Shown here one piece after another: positions 37,639-48,098 of a stretch of 64,000 nucleotides of DNA. The notes beneath the pieces were generated by a model. It saw only the letters and a list, made by a program, of their open reading frames with translations, had not been told where the DNA came from and did not search any database. Position numbers and translations under genes: made by a program. The stretch is taken from the NCBI GenBank assembly GCA_942492935.1, contig OW818654.1, positions 2,976,001 to 3,040,000 on the forward strand. The letters run 5' to 3'. Source of the DNA: JANJUO01 sp942492935 (GTDB lineage: Bacteria; Bacteroidota; Ignavibacteria; Kapaibacteriales; UBA2268). How positions within the stretch are numbered: the first letter of the stretch is position 1; every line of letters begins with the position of its first letter.

Positions 37639-40600
37639 TTATCTTTTAATAACAAACATTTTTGTTTGATTTGTAAACTCTGTGCCTGATTTTGTGATTT
37701 TTACAAAGTAAATGCCGTTTGAATAAGTGTTAGTTTCTATTGCTTTTGTTTCGCCGGCTGTGATTTCACTATTGTAAATTTCACCACCGATTGAATTAAC
37801 TATTGACAGGGTTAGCTGGTTATTTTCGAGGTTGTTGGATTTTATATATTCTATTGGGAGATATGCACTTACGTATATTTTCTCGTCTGCGGGATTTGGA
37901 TAAATATTGATTTGAATACCTGATTCTATATCTCCATCATAACTTTCATTATTCAAATCTACGTAGCTTTCAAATTCTGTGATTGATGATTTGCCCACTC
38001 GGTCGGCATCTATTAAATCATCATTTGGATTCAATTCACTATCTTTTGCAAGCATAAAGCTGAAATTTAATTGATAAATCGTATCTTTCTTTGCAAATAA
38101 GATTCTATATTGTTCATTTTTTCCGTTTATCAAATGAACACGATTTTTTGTAGTCTGTGCTTCTGAGAAGATTTTTTGATTCAATTCAAAAATTTTACCG
38201 TCTTTTCTGCGTTCTATCAATATTTTTGCCGTTGAATTCTTTGTATTTTGGCTGATAAAACTCAATTCTTCAATATTTTCTATCCTAAACCATTCAGTTT
38301 GAATTGTATCAAGATAATCGTACTTATCATTTTTTCTGCCCATATATTTTATGTTTGGCTTCTTGAAATTATTTAATTCAAAGAATGAAATTCCGCTTTC
38401 ATCAACACCATCAGAGCCAACATAACTCATTATCGGATGTATTTTCATAGGTTCATCTTCAGTATTTTTGCGATAAAAATACTGTTTTGTTACATAAATA
38501 TCATTCCCGACTGCTTGGAAAATTTGTGAATTTATTTTCCAATCTGTTGTTTTATTCACAATTGGAGATTTTGCTAATTGTGGATAAATGCCTTTCCCGC
38601 GATTAATTGCAAATGCATTATTAAAATTATTTGGTTCAATTTCAATAAATGGGTTACCCCATTCATCACCTGGATAATAATAGAATAGATTCCAAAAACC
38701 ATGAGGGAAAAGCCAGATTTCACTATGAAGTGTATCGATATTATTTGATCCTGTTTGTGATGCAATTCCAAGGATGATTGAACTGTCCTGACCAATAATA
38801 TCATAAAATGAATCACCATTATTATAAGGTCTGATTGTGCCTTGCATTACATTTGGATTTAATAATGATTTTTGATATGCAAATATGGAAAATGGTGCAA
38901 GACAATTCCATTTATTTAAATTCTTATCTATATCAAGCATTTTGTGGTGTACAACATAATCTGAATTCGAATAAGATTTTAAATTCCAATATACTCTATC
39001 CCAAGTTGCAGAAGCATAATGAACTGAATCATCAAATACATAATTGGGTCTTAGAAAATATTGAATTGGTCTGTATATTGTGGGATAATAACATTTAAAT
39101 ATTGACGAATTATTTAATTGAGCACTACCATTTCCATTATATTGAATTGATGCAAATCTTGGCTGACTTGAATCCAGCATTCCATTTGGGACTGAATTAA
39201 TTATATTTCCATTGACGTCAAGTTTAAGCATTGTGTAATGTGTTGAAAATAGAGAATTAAGACCTAATTGTTGTTTTTCTACCCAAACCAAAGCACAATC
39301 ATTCTCACCGTTTGCAATTCGAGAATATATATTCAAAGAGGGTTGAATTGAATTTGTATTTGGGGTGTTATAGTATTTGATAAATATTTTATTTGACATA
39401 TATCCTTTATCATTAGGAGTTTTATAACCAGCAACTATGCCATAAATCGAATCAGCCCAAGTATAAAATTGGCCATCAGCACTCGCATTGACGACTGGTA
39501 CACCCCATGTATTCATTGCAAATTCGTTACCTTGATTTGCATAAGCAAAGCCAATTGGATAAATTAATTGTGCAGGCATTATTGCTTGGTATGGTTCATC
39601 GCAATCTATCACTGATTCAACTACATATACTTTTGGGGTATCGGAAAGTTGAATTGGTGCACAATTATATACAATATATGCTTTTTGTGTACTGTCAATT
39701 GCATCGTAACGAACTACTATTGATGGATATTTGCAATTACAAGTATCTACTATTAACGAGTCAACATTTAGATTTGGTTCGATTTCTTGTTTGATTACTA
39801 AATTTCTTGATATTAATTTTTCCCCTTGTTCCCAATGAATTTGGTCAAATCCACTTGCATTATACGGCAAACTTCTACGATAATATACGCTATTTTTGTT
39901 AGTCAAGGAATCACGTTTGTGATAAACTGCATGATAATAAACCATTGTATCTTTACCATTAAAATCAATGTTTGAAGTTTGTCTGGTAGGATAAACCACC
40001 AATTTATGTTGATTTGAAAATGCAAGTTCACCTTTGAATGGTACTTCATCTTCTTCAAAGTTACTTACCTTGAAAAATTTTCCTTCCCCAGGGAGAAAAC
40101 GTACGCTTATGGAGCCATTTTTTGGTATAACAGTATCTATTGCAGTGTAATATGGTGGCTTCTTGAAAATATCACTTGTATCTGTCAATTCAATTACTCT
40201 CAACTTCTTATAACTTGAATCTCCAATTTTGAAAGGTATAGAGATTTCACGGCAGCCCAAGCGTTTCCAATATAAATCACGCCAATACCAAGGCGGTCTA
40301 ATTGTATCATAATAAGCATAATAACCTCCATATTCATCAAATAAAGTGTCTGGTTTGATAACTTTTCCACTATCAAGACAATTTTTTTCAAATTCTGCAG
40401 TTGTGTAAAATTTCATATCTGAATAAATATATTGTAATTTTGTGAAACTCCCTTCTTCATCGAAATAGGTCATATTTAATGTATCTTTAGTATATACAAA
40501 TGGGTCCGTACGCCTATTTTGTACGCCAACATAGAATGTTTCTGTCATATTTTCATCATTTTTATTAGCGAGTAGTGTTAAATCTAAAAACGATTCATAA

Positions 40601-43032
40601 GTGGACTCAACAACTTTTTCATTTGTATAGCCGGTTGAATCAACTTTATATAGTTTTACTGTTTTTATACTATCTACATTAATAAATTCTTGGATTTTTT
40701 TTGAACTTGTATCCCATTTTGGATGTTGGTTATACCATATTTTATATCCCTTTCCATACCATGCTTGCAATCTTAAATCCATTAATGTACTTTCATTAGT
40801 ACGTACCCAATTATGAAGCCGTTTCATTTCTCTTCTTATGGACCTTTTTCCCACAAAAATTCTGTTTTTTGGCACATCCATTGTTGCTGCCACTATATCT
40901 AAATTATGATTTCCATTATAAAGATTTAAGTGGTCATAAGTATGATCTAAAAAATCAGAAGTGGATTGAGGATGGTTAATAAACTCGTCATCATCCATAC
41001 TGAGTAATGTTGCCCAATCTATATTCATCCTATTCATTAAAACACTTTCTGATGGTAATAATCTAAGATTAGGATTGTTAGTTGGTTTAGGTGGATTAAA
41101 TGTTGAATCCATGCTTTCTACTGCATCTGCATCTCCATCATAAATTAATCCCTTTGCTCCTAAAATAAGAGCGTTCCAATTCATTAATTTAAATTCTTCT
41201 GGAGTTATTATTCTGAAACCATCTGGTGTAACTATTGAATAACTAACATGTACAGTATCCACAGGAGCCTTATAAACAAAGTTCTCAACAAATGATTGGG
41301 CAAACCAAGGCTTGTCTGAATATTGAAAACCTGTCATAAATTTATCTACCAGACGGGTGTATTGCTTATGTTCCCAATATGCTTGGATTGACATAGGACC
41401 CCCTGCATAAGAAAGTTTTTCACTATCAGTATAAACATCAAGTGGAGCACCCCTCATTTCTTCAACTAATCGTGATGTAGTTTTTGTATTATCATATCTC
41501 AAATATGTTTCCCATTCAGATTCAAATAAATTTGCAGGTGTTTTTGACATTGCTTTAATTTTATAACCTGACGCTAAGCCACTTGTTTTCCATTCGTTTG
41601 TACCTGTCTGATAATTAAAGTCATTATATCCATTAAATGGATTTGATATATAGGAGTGTATGTTGCTAAAACTAATCCATTTGTCGGCTGAATTAATATA
41701 ATAGTCATAATGAAGAGGTAAACTAATCCCATTTGAACCTGTTATTATGTCTCCTAATAACTTACTGATATGTCTTTCTACAGCCCAATTAATTGGCGAA
41801 CCTTCTACATTTATTGTTAATCTTTTTAGATTAATATTTCTACTACTAAATGAGTTATCTGTAAATGCATTAAAATTTGCTTGAATACCGTTATATATTA
41901 TGTCATCATATACTCCATTGACCAATTTTCTTGTATTAGGTGACTCATATTTTAACCAGCCAATTGCTATTTTGCAACCGCCTTTGTAGGTTACTTTTAA
42001 GTTTAATTTGTCAATTTGAAGACTATCGGCATATAAACTATGCTCCTTAAGTCTGTGATTTTTATAAGGTGCAATATCAATTCCATTAAAATCAATATAA
42101 CCTGAAATAGTAATATCACCCTTGCTACTATCTGTAATCATAGGGAGCATATTCTTTGTTATTACCATTTTTGTTGATGATTCATCTTGAGTTGCCCATA
42201 AATTACCATATTGATAGTTTAATACACTTTTATCCAAGAATGCATTTATACTATCTTTTGGTAATTTTGAGAAAGTGGCTATTCCAGGCAACAATGTAGT
42301 CTTGTTGTTATACAAATAAGGTACTTCGAGTATTAGAACAGTATCGCTACCATAACCATCATTATTGTCTAATCGCCTCAGGTTTATACTAAGATAATAG
42401 GCACGACCTGTGAAACTTGTATCTCTTCCATCAGCTTCATTTGTTTGATGAAAATGTAAAAGATTATTCGGCATAGGGTCTTGAAGTATAACTGTATTTT
42501 CTGGAACACTATCATTAACTATTAATCGCCATTTGTTATCATCTGTAAATTGAGAATCTATACAAGTTGATGATTTGGTTTTAAAACCAAAAACATGATT
42601 TTCAGGGTCGTTTGGTAATTTTACTAATTTGTAATTATCCACAGTATCAATTTTTAATACTACAGAATATAATAATGATTTTGTGTGAACTACTGAATTA
42701 TCTTCTTTACAATGAGTATAGAAATTATTAGAATTGTGTTTTGCACGAATGAACAAATTGGTATTATCGTTGTAACGGTTTGCATCCAAATAAATTGGAT
42801 TACCTGGCTCTGTATCTGCTTGATTTACTTTCATAACTTGCGATATTTTTCTTTCTCCGCCCCACATCCAACCGATTATAAAGCTATTTAATTTGAAATA
42901 ATCATTATTTGTATTTAATGTATCAGTAATTGAGCCATTAATTGTATTCCAAGTAAATGTTCTTGTTGATGGTTCTCCGTTTTGAGATAAAACTACCATC
43001 ACAGCAAGCAAGAAAATTATTATTGTTTTCAT
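37639..43032 (-). CDS. Giant T9SS-secreted protein
   Basis: 1797 aa. An N-terminal signal peptide (KTIIIFLLAVMVVLSQNGEPSTRTF) is followed by a long beta-rich ectodomain with no domain I can name. Features include CNCKYPSIVVRYDAI near residue 1130 and a C-terminal type A sorting domain (IQINIYPNPADEKIYVSAYL ... NGIYFVKITKSGTEFTNQTKMFVIKR). The first 180 residues are duplicated as a truncated copy at 44448-45020. It lies 12 bases downstream of the propeller gene at 43045, so the two form an operon. Surface-exposed or released; substrate unknown. Confidence 0.85.
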   Translation of the reverse strand: MKTIIIFLLAVMVVLSQNGEPSTRTFTWNTINGSITDTLNTNNDYFKLNSFIIGWMWGGERKISQVMKVNQADTEPGNPIYLDANRYNDNTNLFIRAKHNSNNFYTHCKEDNSVVHTKSLLYSVVLKIDTVDNYKLVKLPNDPENHVFGFKTKSSTCIDSQFTDDNKWRLIVNDSVPENTVILQDPMPNNLLHFHQTNEADGRDTSFTGRAYYLSINLRRLDNNDGYGSDTVLILEVPYLYNNKTTLLPGIATFSKLPKDSINAFLDKSVLNYQYGNLWATQDESSTKMVITKNMLPMITDSSKGDITISGYIDFNGIDIAPYKNHRLKEHSLYADSLQIDKLNLKVTYKGGCKIAIGWLKYESPNTRKLVNGVYDDIIYNGIQANFNAFTDNSFSSRNINLKRLTINVEGSPINWAVERHISKLLGDIITGSNGISLPLHYDYYINSADKWISFSNIHSYISNPFNGYNDFNYQTGTNEWKTSGLASGYKIKAMSKTPANLFESEWETYLRYDNTKTTSRLVEEMRGAPLDVYTDSEKLSYAGGPMSIQAYWEHKQYTRLVDKFMTGFQYSDKPWFAQSFVENFVYKAPVDTVHVSYSIVTPDGFRIITPEEFKLMNWNALILGAKGLIYDGDADAVESMDSTFNPPKPTNNPNLRLLPSESVLMNRMNIDWATLLSMDDDEFINHPQSTSDFLDHTYDHLNLYNGNHNLDIVAATMDVPKNRIFVGKRSIRREMKRLHNWVRTNESTLMDLRLQAWYGKGYKIWYNQHPKWDTSSKKIQEFINVDSIKTVKLYKVDSTGYTNEKVVESTYESFLDLTLLANKNDENMTETFYVGVQNRRTDPFVYTKDTLNMTYFDEEGSFTKLQYIYSDMKFYTTAEFEKNCLDSGKVIKPDTLFDEYGGYYAYYDTIRPPWYWRDLYWKRLGCREISIPFKIGDSSYKKLRVIELTDTSDIFKKPPYYTAIDTVIPKNGSISVRFLPGEGKFFKVSNFEEDEVPFKGELAFSNQHKLVVYPTRQTSNIDFNGKDTMVYYHAVYHKRDSLTNKNSVYYRRSLPYNASGFDQIHWEQGEKLISRNLVIKQEIEPNLNVDSLIVDTCNCKYPSIVVRYDAIDSTQKAYIVYNCAPIQLSDTPKVYVVESVIDCDEPYQAIMPAQLIYPIGFAYANQGNEFAMNTWGVPVVNASADGQFYTWADSIYGIVAGYKTPNDKGYMSNKIFIKYYNTPNTNSIQPSLNIYSRIANGENDCALVWVEKQQLGLNSLFSTHYTMLKLDVNGNIINSVPNGMLDSSQPRFASIQYNGNGSAQLNNSSIFKCYYPTIYRPIQYFLRPNYVFDDSVHYASATWDRVYWNLKSYSNSDYVVHHKMLDIDKNLNKWNCLAPFSIFAYQKSLLNPNVMQGTIRPYNNGDSFYDIIGQDSSIILGIASQTGSNNIDTLHSEIWLFPHGFWNLFYYYPGDEWGNPFIEIEPNNFNNAFAINRGKGIYPQLAKSPIVNKTTDWKINSQIFQAVGNDIYVTKQYFYRKNTEDEPMKIHPIMSYVGSDGVDESGISFFELNNFKKPNIKYMGRKNDKYDYLDTIQTEWFRIENIEELSFISQNTKNSTAKILIERRKDGKIFELNQKIFSEAQTTKNRVHLINGKNEQYRILFAKKDTIYQLNFSFMLAKDSELNPNDDLIDADRVGKSSITEFESYVDLNNESYDGDIESGIQINIYPNPADEKIYVSAYLPIEYIKSNNLENNQLTLSIVNSIGGEIYNSEITAGETKAIETNTYSNGIYFVKITKSGTEFTNQTKMFVIKR

Positions 43033-43044
43033 TTGTATATTTCC

Positions 43045-44334
43045 CTACTCAGTTACAATAAATTTTGAAGAATACTTTTTACTACCATCAGTCAAATTAA
43101 ATAAGTATGTACCTTTTGCTAATACGATTGGAATTCTAAGTTCTGTTCCATTTGATTCAATATTAAGTTGTCTGATTAGTTTACCGCTGATATCGAATAT
43201 TTCAAGCTGGATTGAATTATTAATTAATTCGATTCCAGATATTAATAAGTTTCCATTTTGATATTCTGATTTTAGATCGTTATTTAATGGGGTTTCATTC
43301 ACGGTTGTTATTAAATTATTCATATTTAATGCCATTAAAGGACCATATTGATTTTTATCAAAACTGCAAACATAAAGTTTTGTTTTATCTTGATTTAGTT
43401 TAATATTTGAACGGTTTTCAATTTCAAATACAGTTTTAAAGCTATCAAAATCCATATTTATTAATACTGTATGCTTTGATTGTGCAACAATTTTGTTTAC
43501 ATCATAAAATTCAAAAGAAACCATATAATCAAAAACGATATCATTACTGTATAATTTATGCTTTTCAAACGATTTTGTATTATATATTATTAAGCCCATA
43601 CCTCCTTTGAATCCCACAAGTTGACCATTTTGTGAAAATTTTATTTCACCTATTTGATAATTAGTATTTTTATATCTCTCCAACTCCTTAATTAACTTCA
43701 AAGATTGCGCGTCCCAGAGTTTTAATGTTGTATTGAACTTTCCACCAAAATCTTCTTTCACTCCAGCAGTCGCAAAATATTTTCCATCTGGGGAGAAAGC
43801 GATATTTCTTATTGCTTCTTCGGTCTTTATGTTTACTTTGTTTTTAGTATCAATATCATAAATGATTATTGATGAATTATTGCCAACAGTACCGCCACTC
43901 ACGTTTGCTATTTTATGTTGGTTTGGTAAAAACGTTACAAAATTTCCGCTATTAATCTCAAGTTTTTCCAGTGTATTTTTTTGCAAATCATATAGATTAA
44001 CACCTGGGGTAACAATATATCTGCCATCATAAGATATATCCATTTGTTCAAAATTTGAAATATCTTGGGTATTTGGTAAAACTTTAATAAGTTTGCCATC
44101 TTTGCCATCAATTTCAAAAATACCTGTTGCTTTATCATAAATAGAAGCCAAACCATAAGCAATTACATTTCCATTTGGATGAACAACAAATCCACCTATT
44201 TTATATAATTCCTTATTTACCCATAATATTCTTGGGTCTGGTTCTTCAGCCCATCCCACAAAATAATTAGACATAAGCAGCACCAAAGCTGCAAGCGATA
44301 AGAGCCAAGCTCTTGTTTTTTGTTTGCGTATCAT
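43045..44334 (-). CDS. T9SS-secreted WD40-like beta-propeller protein (copy 1)
   Basis: 429 aa. The signal peptide has a basic start (MIRKQKTRAWLLSLAALVLLMSNYFVGWAEE). A propeller body carries WD40-like phrases such as IRNIAFSPDGKYFATAGV...LKLWDAQSLKLIKELE. The C-terminal sorting domain ends with FDISGKLIRQLNIESNGTELRIPIVLAKGTYLFNLTDGSKKYSSKFIVTE. It is a close paralogue of 45034-46287: the leader, the AFSPDGKYF...LWDAQSLKLIKELER block and the C-terminus are almost identical, while the middle has diverged. Confidence 0.88.
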   Translation of the reverse strand: MIRKQKTRAWLLSLAALVLLMSNYFVGWAEEPDPRILWVNKELYKIGGFVVHPNGNVIAYGLASIYDKATGIFEIDGKDGKLIKVLPNTQDISNFEQMDISYDGRYIVTPGVNLYDLQKNTLEKLEINSGNFVTFLPNQHKIANVSGGTVGNNSSIIIYDIDTKNKVNIKTEEAIRNIAFSPDGKYFATAGVKEDFGGKFNTTLKLWDAQSLKLIKELERYKNTNYQIGEIKFSQNGQLVGFKGGMGLIIYNTKSFEKHKLYSNDIVFDYMVSFEFYDVNKIVAQSKHTVLINMDFDSFKTVFEIENRSNIKLNQDKTKLYVCSFDKNQYGPLMALNMNNLITTVNETPLNNDLKSEYQNGNLLISGIELINNSIQLEIFDISGKLIRQLNIESNGTELRIPIVLAKGTYLFNLTDGSKKYSSKFIVTE

Positions 44335-44447
44335 AACGATACTCCTAAAAAAATTAATAAAATTGAGTATAGAACCATTCTACACTCATCATAATAAACC
44401 ATGATTTACTATGATGAAAGTAGTTATTTTCTATTTCAAAGAAACTT

Positions 44448-45020
44448 TCATTTAATATACGCTATCCATGGCTCAAGAAGTATAACTGTATTTGAAAGAA
44501 CACTATTATTAACTACTAATCGCCATTTGTTATCATCTGTAAATTGAGAATCTATACAAGTTGATGATTTGGTTTTAAAACCAAAAACATGATTTTCAGG
44601 GTCGTTTGGTAATTTTACTAATTTATAATTGTCCACAGTATCAATTTTTAATACTGCAGAATATAGTAGAGATTTTGTATGAACAATCGAATTATCTTCT
44701 TTACAATGTGTATAAAAATCAATAGAATTATGCTTCCCTCTCACGAATAAGTTTGTATTATTTTCATATTGGTTCGGGTTAGATTCTGAAGTTGATATAT
44801 CCGCTTGATTTACTCTCATAACTTGAGATATTTTTCTTTCTCCTCCCCAATGCCAACCGATTATAAAATTATTTATATTGAAATAATCCAAATCTCCATT
44901 TAGGTATCCATTGATGGATGTACCGTTCAAGTTTTTATAATTGAAAGTACGTTGTGTTGGTTCTACATTCTGTGAAAATACAAATGTAACCGCAAGCAAG
45001 AAAATTATTAATTTTTTCAT
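44448..45020 (-). pseudogene. Truncated paralogue of the giant T9SS protein
   Basis: 190 aa: signal peptide (KKLIIFLLAVTFVFSQNVEPTQRTF), then residues matching the first 180 of the 1797-aa protein, including IGWHWGGERKISQVMRVNQAD and KLPNDPENHVFGFKTKSSTC, nearly identical. It stops abruptly with LEPWIAYIK where the long protein continues. It lacks the sorting domain, so it would not be attached by T9SS. It occupies the same position after a propeller gene as the full-length copy, so it is the decayed half of a tandem duplication. Confidence 0.8.
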
Positions 45021-45033
45021 ATTTTGATTCTCC

Positions 45034-46287
45034 CTATTCGGTTACTAAAAATTTTGAAGAATACTTTTTGTTGCCATCAGTCAAATTTAGTAAGTACGTA
45101 CCTTTAGCTAATACTATCGGAATTCTAAGTTCAGTTCCATTTGGTTCAGCATTAAGTTGATGAACTAATTTACCGTTAATATCGAATATTTGAAAGTTTA
45201 ATTTGTTTTCAGTGTTTTGGATATTCTTTACTTCTAGTATTTTATTAGAATATTCAGCTATAATTTGAAAATGTGACAATCCATTGGTTACACTTGAGAT
45301 GATTTTTGTTACATTTAATGCAGTCATAGGACCAATTTCATTTACAAATATATAACTATTTACTATCAATTTATCCTTTTGTTTTGATAATAAAATTTTA
45401 GCCCTTCTTGGAAACTCAAATAATAATTTTTTTGTGTTGTCAGATATATCAAGTATTGTTGTATTCTTTGATTGAACAAATAATGAATCACTTGTAAAAA
45501 ATTCAAATGATGTTATTATATCTTCGTAATTGAAAGGATAATTTATAATTTTCTTTTGAGTTGAAACACTATACAAACTTAAACCCATATCACCTAAAAA
45601 TCCTAATATTTGACTTTTGGAATCAAATTTACATTCCACTATCTGATAATGTTCATCATCAAATCTCTCTAATTCCTTTATCAACTTCAAAGATTGAGCA
45701 TCCCAGAGTTTTAATGTAGTAATAAAATCCCCATTTAATTTTTCTATTACTCCAGCAGTAGCAAAATATTTTCCATCTGGGGAGAAAGCGATATTTCTTA
45801 TTGCTTCTTCGGTTTTTATATATAGTCTTGCTTGAGTGTCCATATCGTATATAACTATTGATGAATCGGAATTTCCCCAAGACTTGTAAGCTATTTCATG
45901 TGAGTTCGGCTTACAACACACTATATCTCCTTTGCTGATTTTTTGTGATTCCTTAGTCTCTAAATCTGTTTTTACAATTTCAGCACCACCAGTTACTAAA
46001 TACTTCCCATCATCTGTTATATTAAATGTTACAATCTCAATAGGACTTTTAAATGAAGAAATTTGTTTTCCATCTTTGCCATCAATTTCATAAATCATAT
46101 TACTTTTGTAAGCAAAAACATTACCATTCGGATGTACCGCAAATCCTTCGATTTGATTTAATTCTTTATTTACCCATAATATTCTTGGGTCTGGTTCCTC
46201 TGCCCATCCCACAAAATAATTAGACAAAAGCAGCACCATAGCTGCAAGTGATAAGAGCCAAGCTCTTGTTTTTTGTTTGCGTATCAT
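45034..46287 (-). CDS. T9SS-secreted WD40-like beta-propeller protein (copy 2)
   Basis: 417 aa paralogue of the gene at 43045-44334, with the same leader (MIRKQKTRAWLLSLAAMVLLLSNYF) and sorting domain (GTELRIPIVLAKGTYLLNLTDGNKKYSSKFLVTE). The 27 bases upstream of the start (AACGATACTCCTAAAAAAATTAATAAA on the plus strand) are identical to those of copy 1, so the leader was duplicated too. The central blades differ strongly, suggesting diversification of the exposed surface. Confidence 0.87.
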   Translation of the reverse strand: MIRKQKTRAWLLSLAAMVLLLSNYFVGWAEEPDPRILWVNKELNQIEGFAVHPNGNVFAYKSNMIYEIDGKDGKQISSFKSPIEIVTFNITDDGKYLVTGGAEIVKTDLETKESQKISKGDIVCCKPNSHEIAYKSWGNSDSSIVIYDMDTQARLYIKTEEAIRNIAFSPDGKYFATAGVIEKLNGDFITTLKLWDAQSLKLIKELERFDDEHYQIVECKFDSKSQILGFLGDMGLSLYSVSTQKKIINYPFNYEDIITSFEFFTSDSLFVQSKNTTILDISDNTKKLLFEFPRRAKILLSKQKDKLIVNSYIFVNEIGPMTALNVTKIISSVTNGLSHFQIIAEYSNKILEVKNIQNTENKLNFQIFDINGKLVHQLNAEPNGTELRIPIVLAKGTYLLNLTDGNKKYSSKFLVTE

Positions 46288-46348
46288 AACGATACTCCTA
46301 AAAAAATTAATAAATCATTTATATTTACAGACACCATGCCTGCAATTT

Positions 46349-46423
46349 TTCTTGTGGAAGCATTGGGGCTTGCCCCAATGAGATGAACATCACACACAAG
46401 GGCAAGCCCATTGTGCTTCCATT
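46349..46423. repeat. GC-rich inverted repeat in the T9SS leader region
   Basis: TGGAAGCATTGGGGCTTGCC (from about 46354) is mirrored by GGGCAAGCCCATTGTGCTTCCA (to about 46421), giving a long imperfect stem with the local GGGG-CTTG-CCCC hairpin at one end. It stands out in AT-rich DNA, about 70 bases upstream of propeller copy 2. The DNA from 46430 to about 46870 shows no gene; it contains another inverted pair, TTTGTCCATCCCCA / TGGGGACAAA (about 46626-46685). Confidence 0.55.
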
Positions 46424-46874
46424 TTAATCTATAATCTATATTCAGCTTTCGCATATTTTTTTCTTAATCTTTGGTTTTCAAAATTAAATAAATAAATTTA
46501 CAATTCAAAGTGCAAAGTCGTTCCAAAATAATTTCAAAAACTTTTTCAAATTTGCATTCCCACTTCTATAATAACACATAAGTCATCAACATTTCTCACA
46601 AAATTACAAATTAAAAAAAACTTTTTTAAAATTTGTCCATCCCCATAGGTAATAACGCCGCTCAACGCTTTTTGGGGACAAACTTTTTTCACTTTTTTTT
46701 ATGAAATTTCTCCTGATTATCAGCTAATACTATGCAATAAAACAACTTAAAAGAATAAAAATATTTTTGGAAAAATTTCAAAATCTATGGATATTTTTTG
46801 ATCTATTAAAAATGAATATTTATAATGCTTTCAAATCCCAAAAAAATTATGAAAAGAGAAATTGAAGTTACTGT

Positions 46875-47270
46875 TGAATAAAAAATCAGAGAATAAAAAT
46901 CGTTTTTGCAAAAAAATAAAAATTCTTACTAATTTTCCCATTCTTTCTTCTATTTTCCTCATGAATCAAAAGATTTTTCCCTTTATTTCTGAGCAAATTC
47001 AATTTGCTGTACCATTGTGAACAAGCATCAACAATCGTGAACAAACGTCAACAATCGTGAACAAGTGTCAACAATCGTGGACAACATCTAGACAATTCGG
47101 GACAAGGTGCAGACAAAATTACGGGTAAAAATGCCGTTTTTCTATACAATCCTAAGACAAATCTTGGACTTACATTAGAATTTGAAAGCGATTTTTTGGA
47201 CTTTCCTTGTACTTACCGCAAACAAAAGTCCAGAGAATTTTTCTGAAATCTATCTGAAATCCTGACAAAT
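46875..47270. repeat. Left phased-repeat module (10-bp array plus GGACT dyad)
   Basis: 47011-47117, read on the minus strand, is a run of about ten units of 10 bp (a few of 11): TTGTCCCGAA, TTGTCCACGA, TTGTTGACAC, TTGTTCACGA, TTGTTGACGT, TTGTTCACGA, TTGTTGATGC, TTGTTCACAA, consensus TTGT(T/C)(C/G)ACG(A/C). Beside it (about 47165-47270) is a conserved block with the inverted pair GGACTTT/AAAGTCC. The whole stretch is the inverted homologue of about 62205-62585. No protein is encoded: the unit length varies between 10 and 11 and the frames are broken. It may be an iteron-like origin or a regulatory protein-binding array. Confidence 0.75.
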
Positions 47271-47320
47271 TTGTATTTTTTTTAGTTCTATTAACTACGC
47301 AAATCTCGTTACTTCACCAC

Positions 47321-47570
47321 TTAACGCCATATCTTGTACTTCAAGTTAATTTTAGGGCTTGAAACTAATAATTGAGAACGAACACTCAAACTTTCAAATT
47401 TTTCTTTTATATTAGGAAACGTTTCCCAATTTGAAGAATATTTTTCTATTTGTAATAAATTGTTTGCATGTCTTGGACTAATTCATAGTTCAGACTTGAC
47501 CCAATTTTGAAAACTACCATATCCATTCTTTGCTAACATTTTTTTAACATCAACCAAAATTGCCCTTCAT
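47321..47570 (-). pseudogene. Decayed third gene of the flanking module (left copy)
   Basis: The minus strand reads NEGQFWLMLKKMLAKNGYGS then FQNWVKSEL-stop-ISPRHANNLLQIEKY...LLVSSPKINLKYKIWR-stop, one frame with a single TGA. The right copy (61934-62132) has glycine (KSGIGISPRHA) at the stop position, so the TGA is a nonsense change. It directly follows the HTH gene. The W-K-GI-IS-RHA phrase recalls small helical proteins of the DUF3102 type on plasmids and phages; that link is weak. Confidence 0.6.
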
Positions 47571-47593
47571 TAAATTTGACTGTCAAATTTTTT

Positions 47594-47941
47594 TCACTCT
47601 GCTTTTCTCCTTGATAGTTGAACATCTACAGTTGATAAAGCATAATTTGGTATTGCGTTCATAACATCTTCAAAAACAAAATAAACCCTTCTTGACATTT
47701 TGATGAATGGAATCTTGCCCTGTTTCATCCAAGTGTTGATGGTTACTCGGCTGACTTTGAATAGTTTGCACATTTCTTCTATGGAAAGTAGTTTTGGCAT
47801 ATCCATATTTGTTTTTAGAGCTGGATTTTCACTATTTGTGGTAGTTGAAATTGCTGGAATATCTTGTTGTTTTAGAACAAAATGCTGTAAAATTTCTTCG
47901 ATTTGATTATTATCGAAACTGATGGTTAAGTTTGTACTCAT
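47594..47941 (-). CDS. Excisionase-like helix-turn-helix protein (left copy)
   Basis: 115 aa. A variable N-terminal 45 residues (MSTNLTISFDNNQIEEILQHFVLKQQDIPAIS) precede a MerR/Xis-type helix-turn-helix: LLSIEEMCKLFKVSRVTINTWMKQGKIPFIKMSRRVYFVFEDVMNAI. Such proteins bind element ends or promoters. The copy at 63756 is nearly identical in sequence and in the upstream 150 bases. AAGGAG lies at ideal spacing before the start. It belongs to the inverted flanking module. Confidence 0.85.
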   Translation of the reverse strand: MSTNLTISFDNNQIEEILQHFVLKQQDIPAISTTTNSENPALKTNMDMPKLLSIEEMCKLFKVSRVTINTWMKQGKIPFIKMSRRVYFVFEDVMNAIPNYALSTVDVQLSRRKAE

Positions 47942-48098
47942 TACATCTCCTTAAATCTGATTAAAAATAATTTACTTTAAAGATAGTAATATCGTATTAA
48001 AATTACAGTTATTTAAGAGGTTAGTAATCGTTTGTAATGAATTAGACACGCTGAATAGATAAAGCTTTTCAGGGTTTGGAGTTTCTACTCGAATTTAT

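Noticed and set aside
47011..47117. CRISPR array
   Set aside because: Units are adjacent 10-bp repeats without spacers, too short for CRISPR; no cas genes are nearby.
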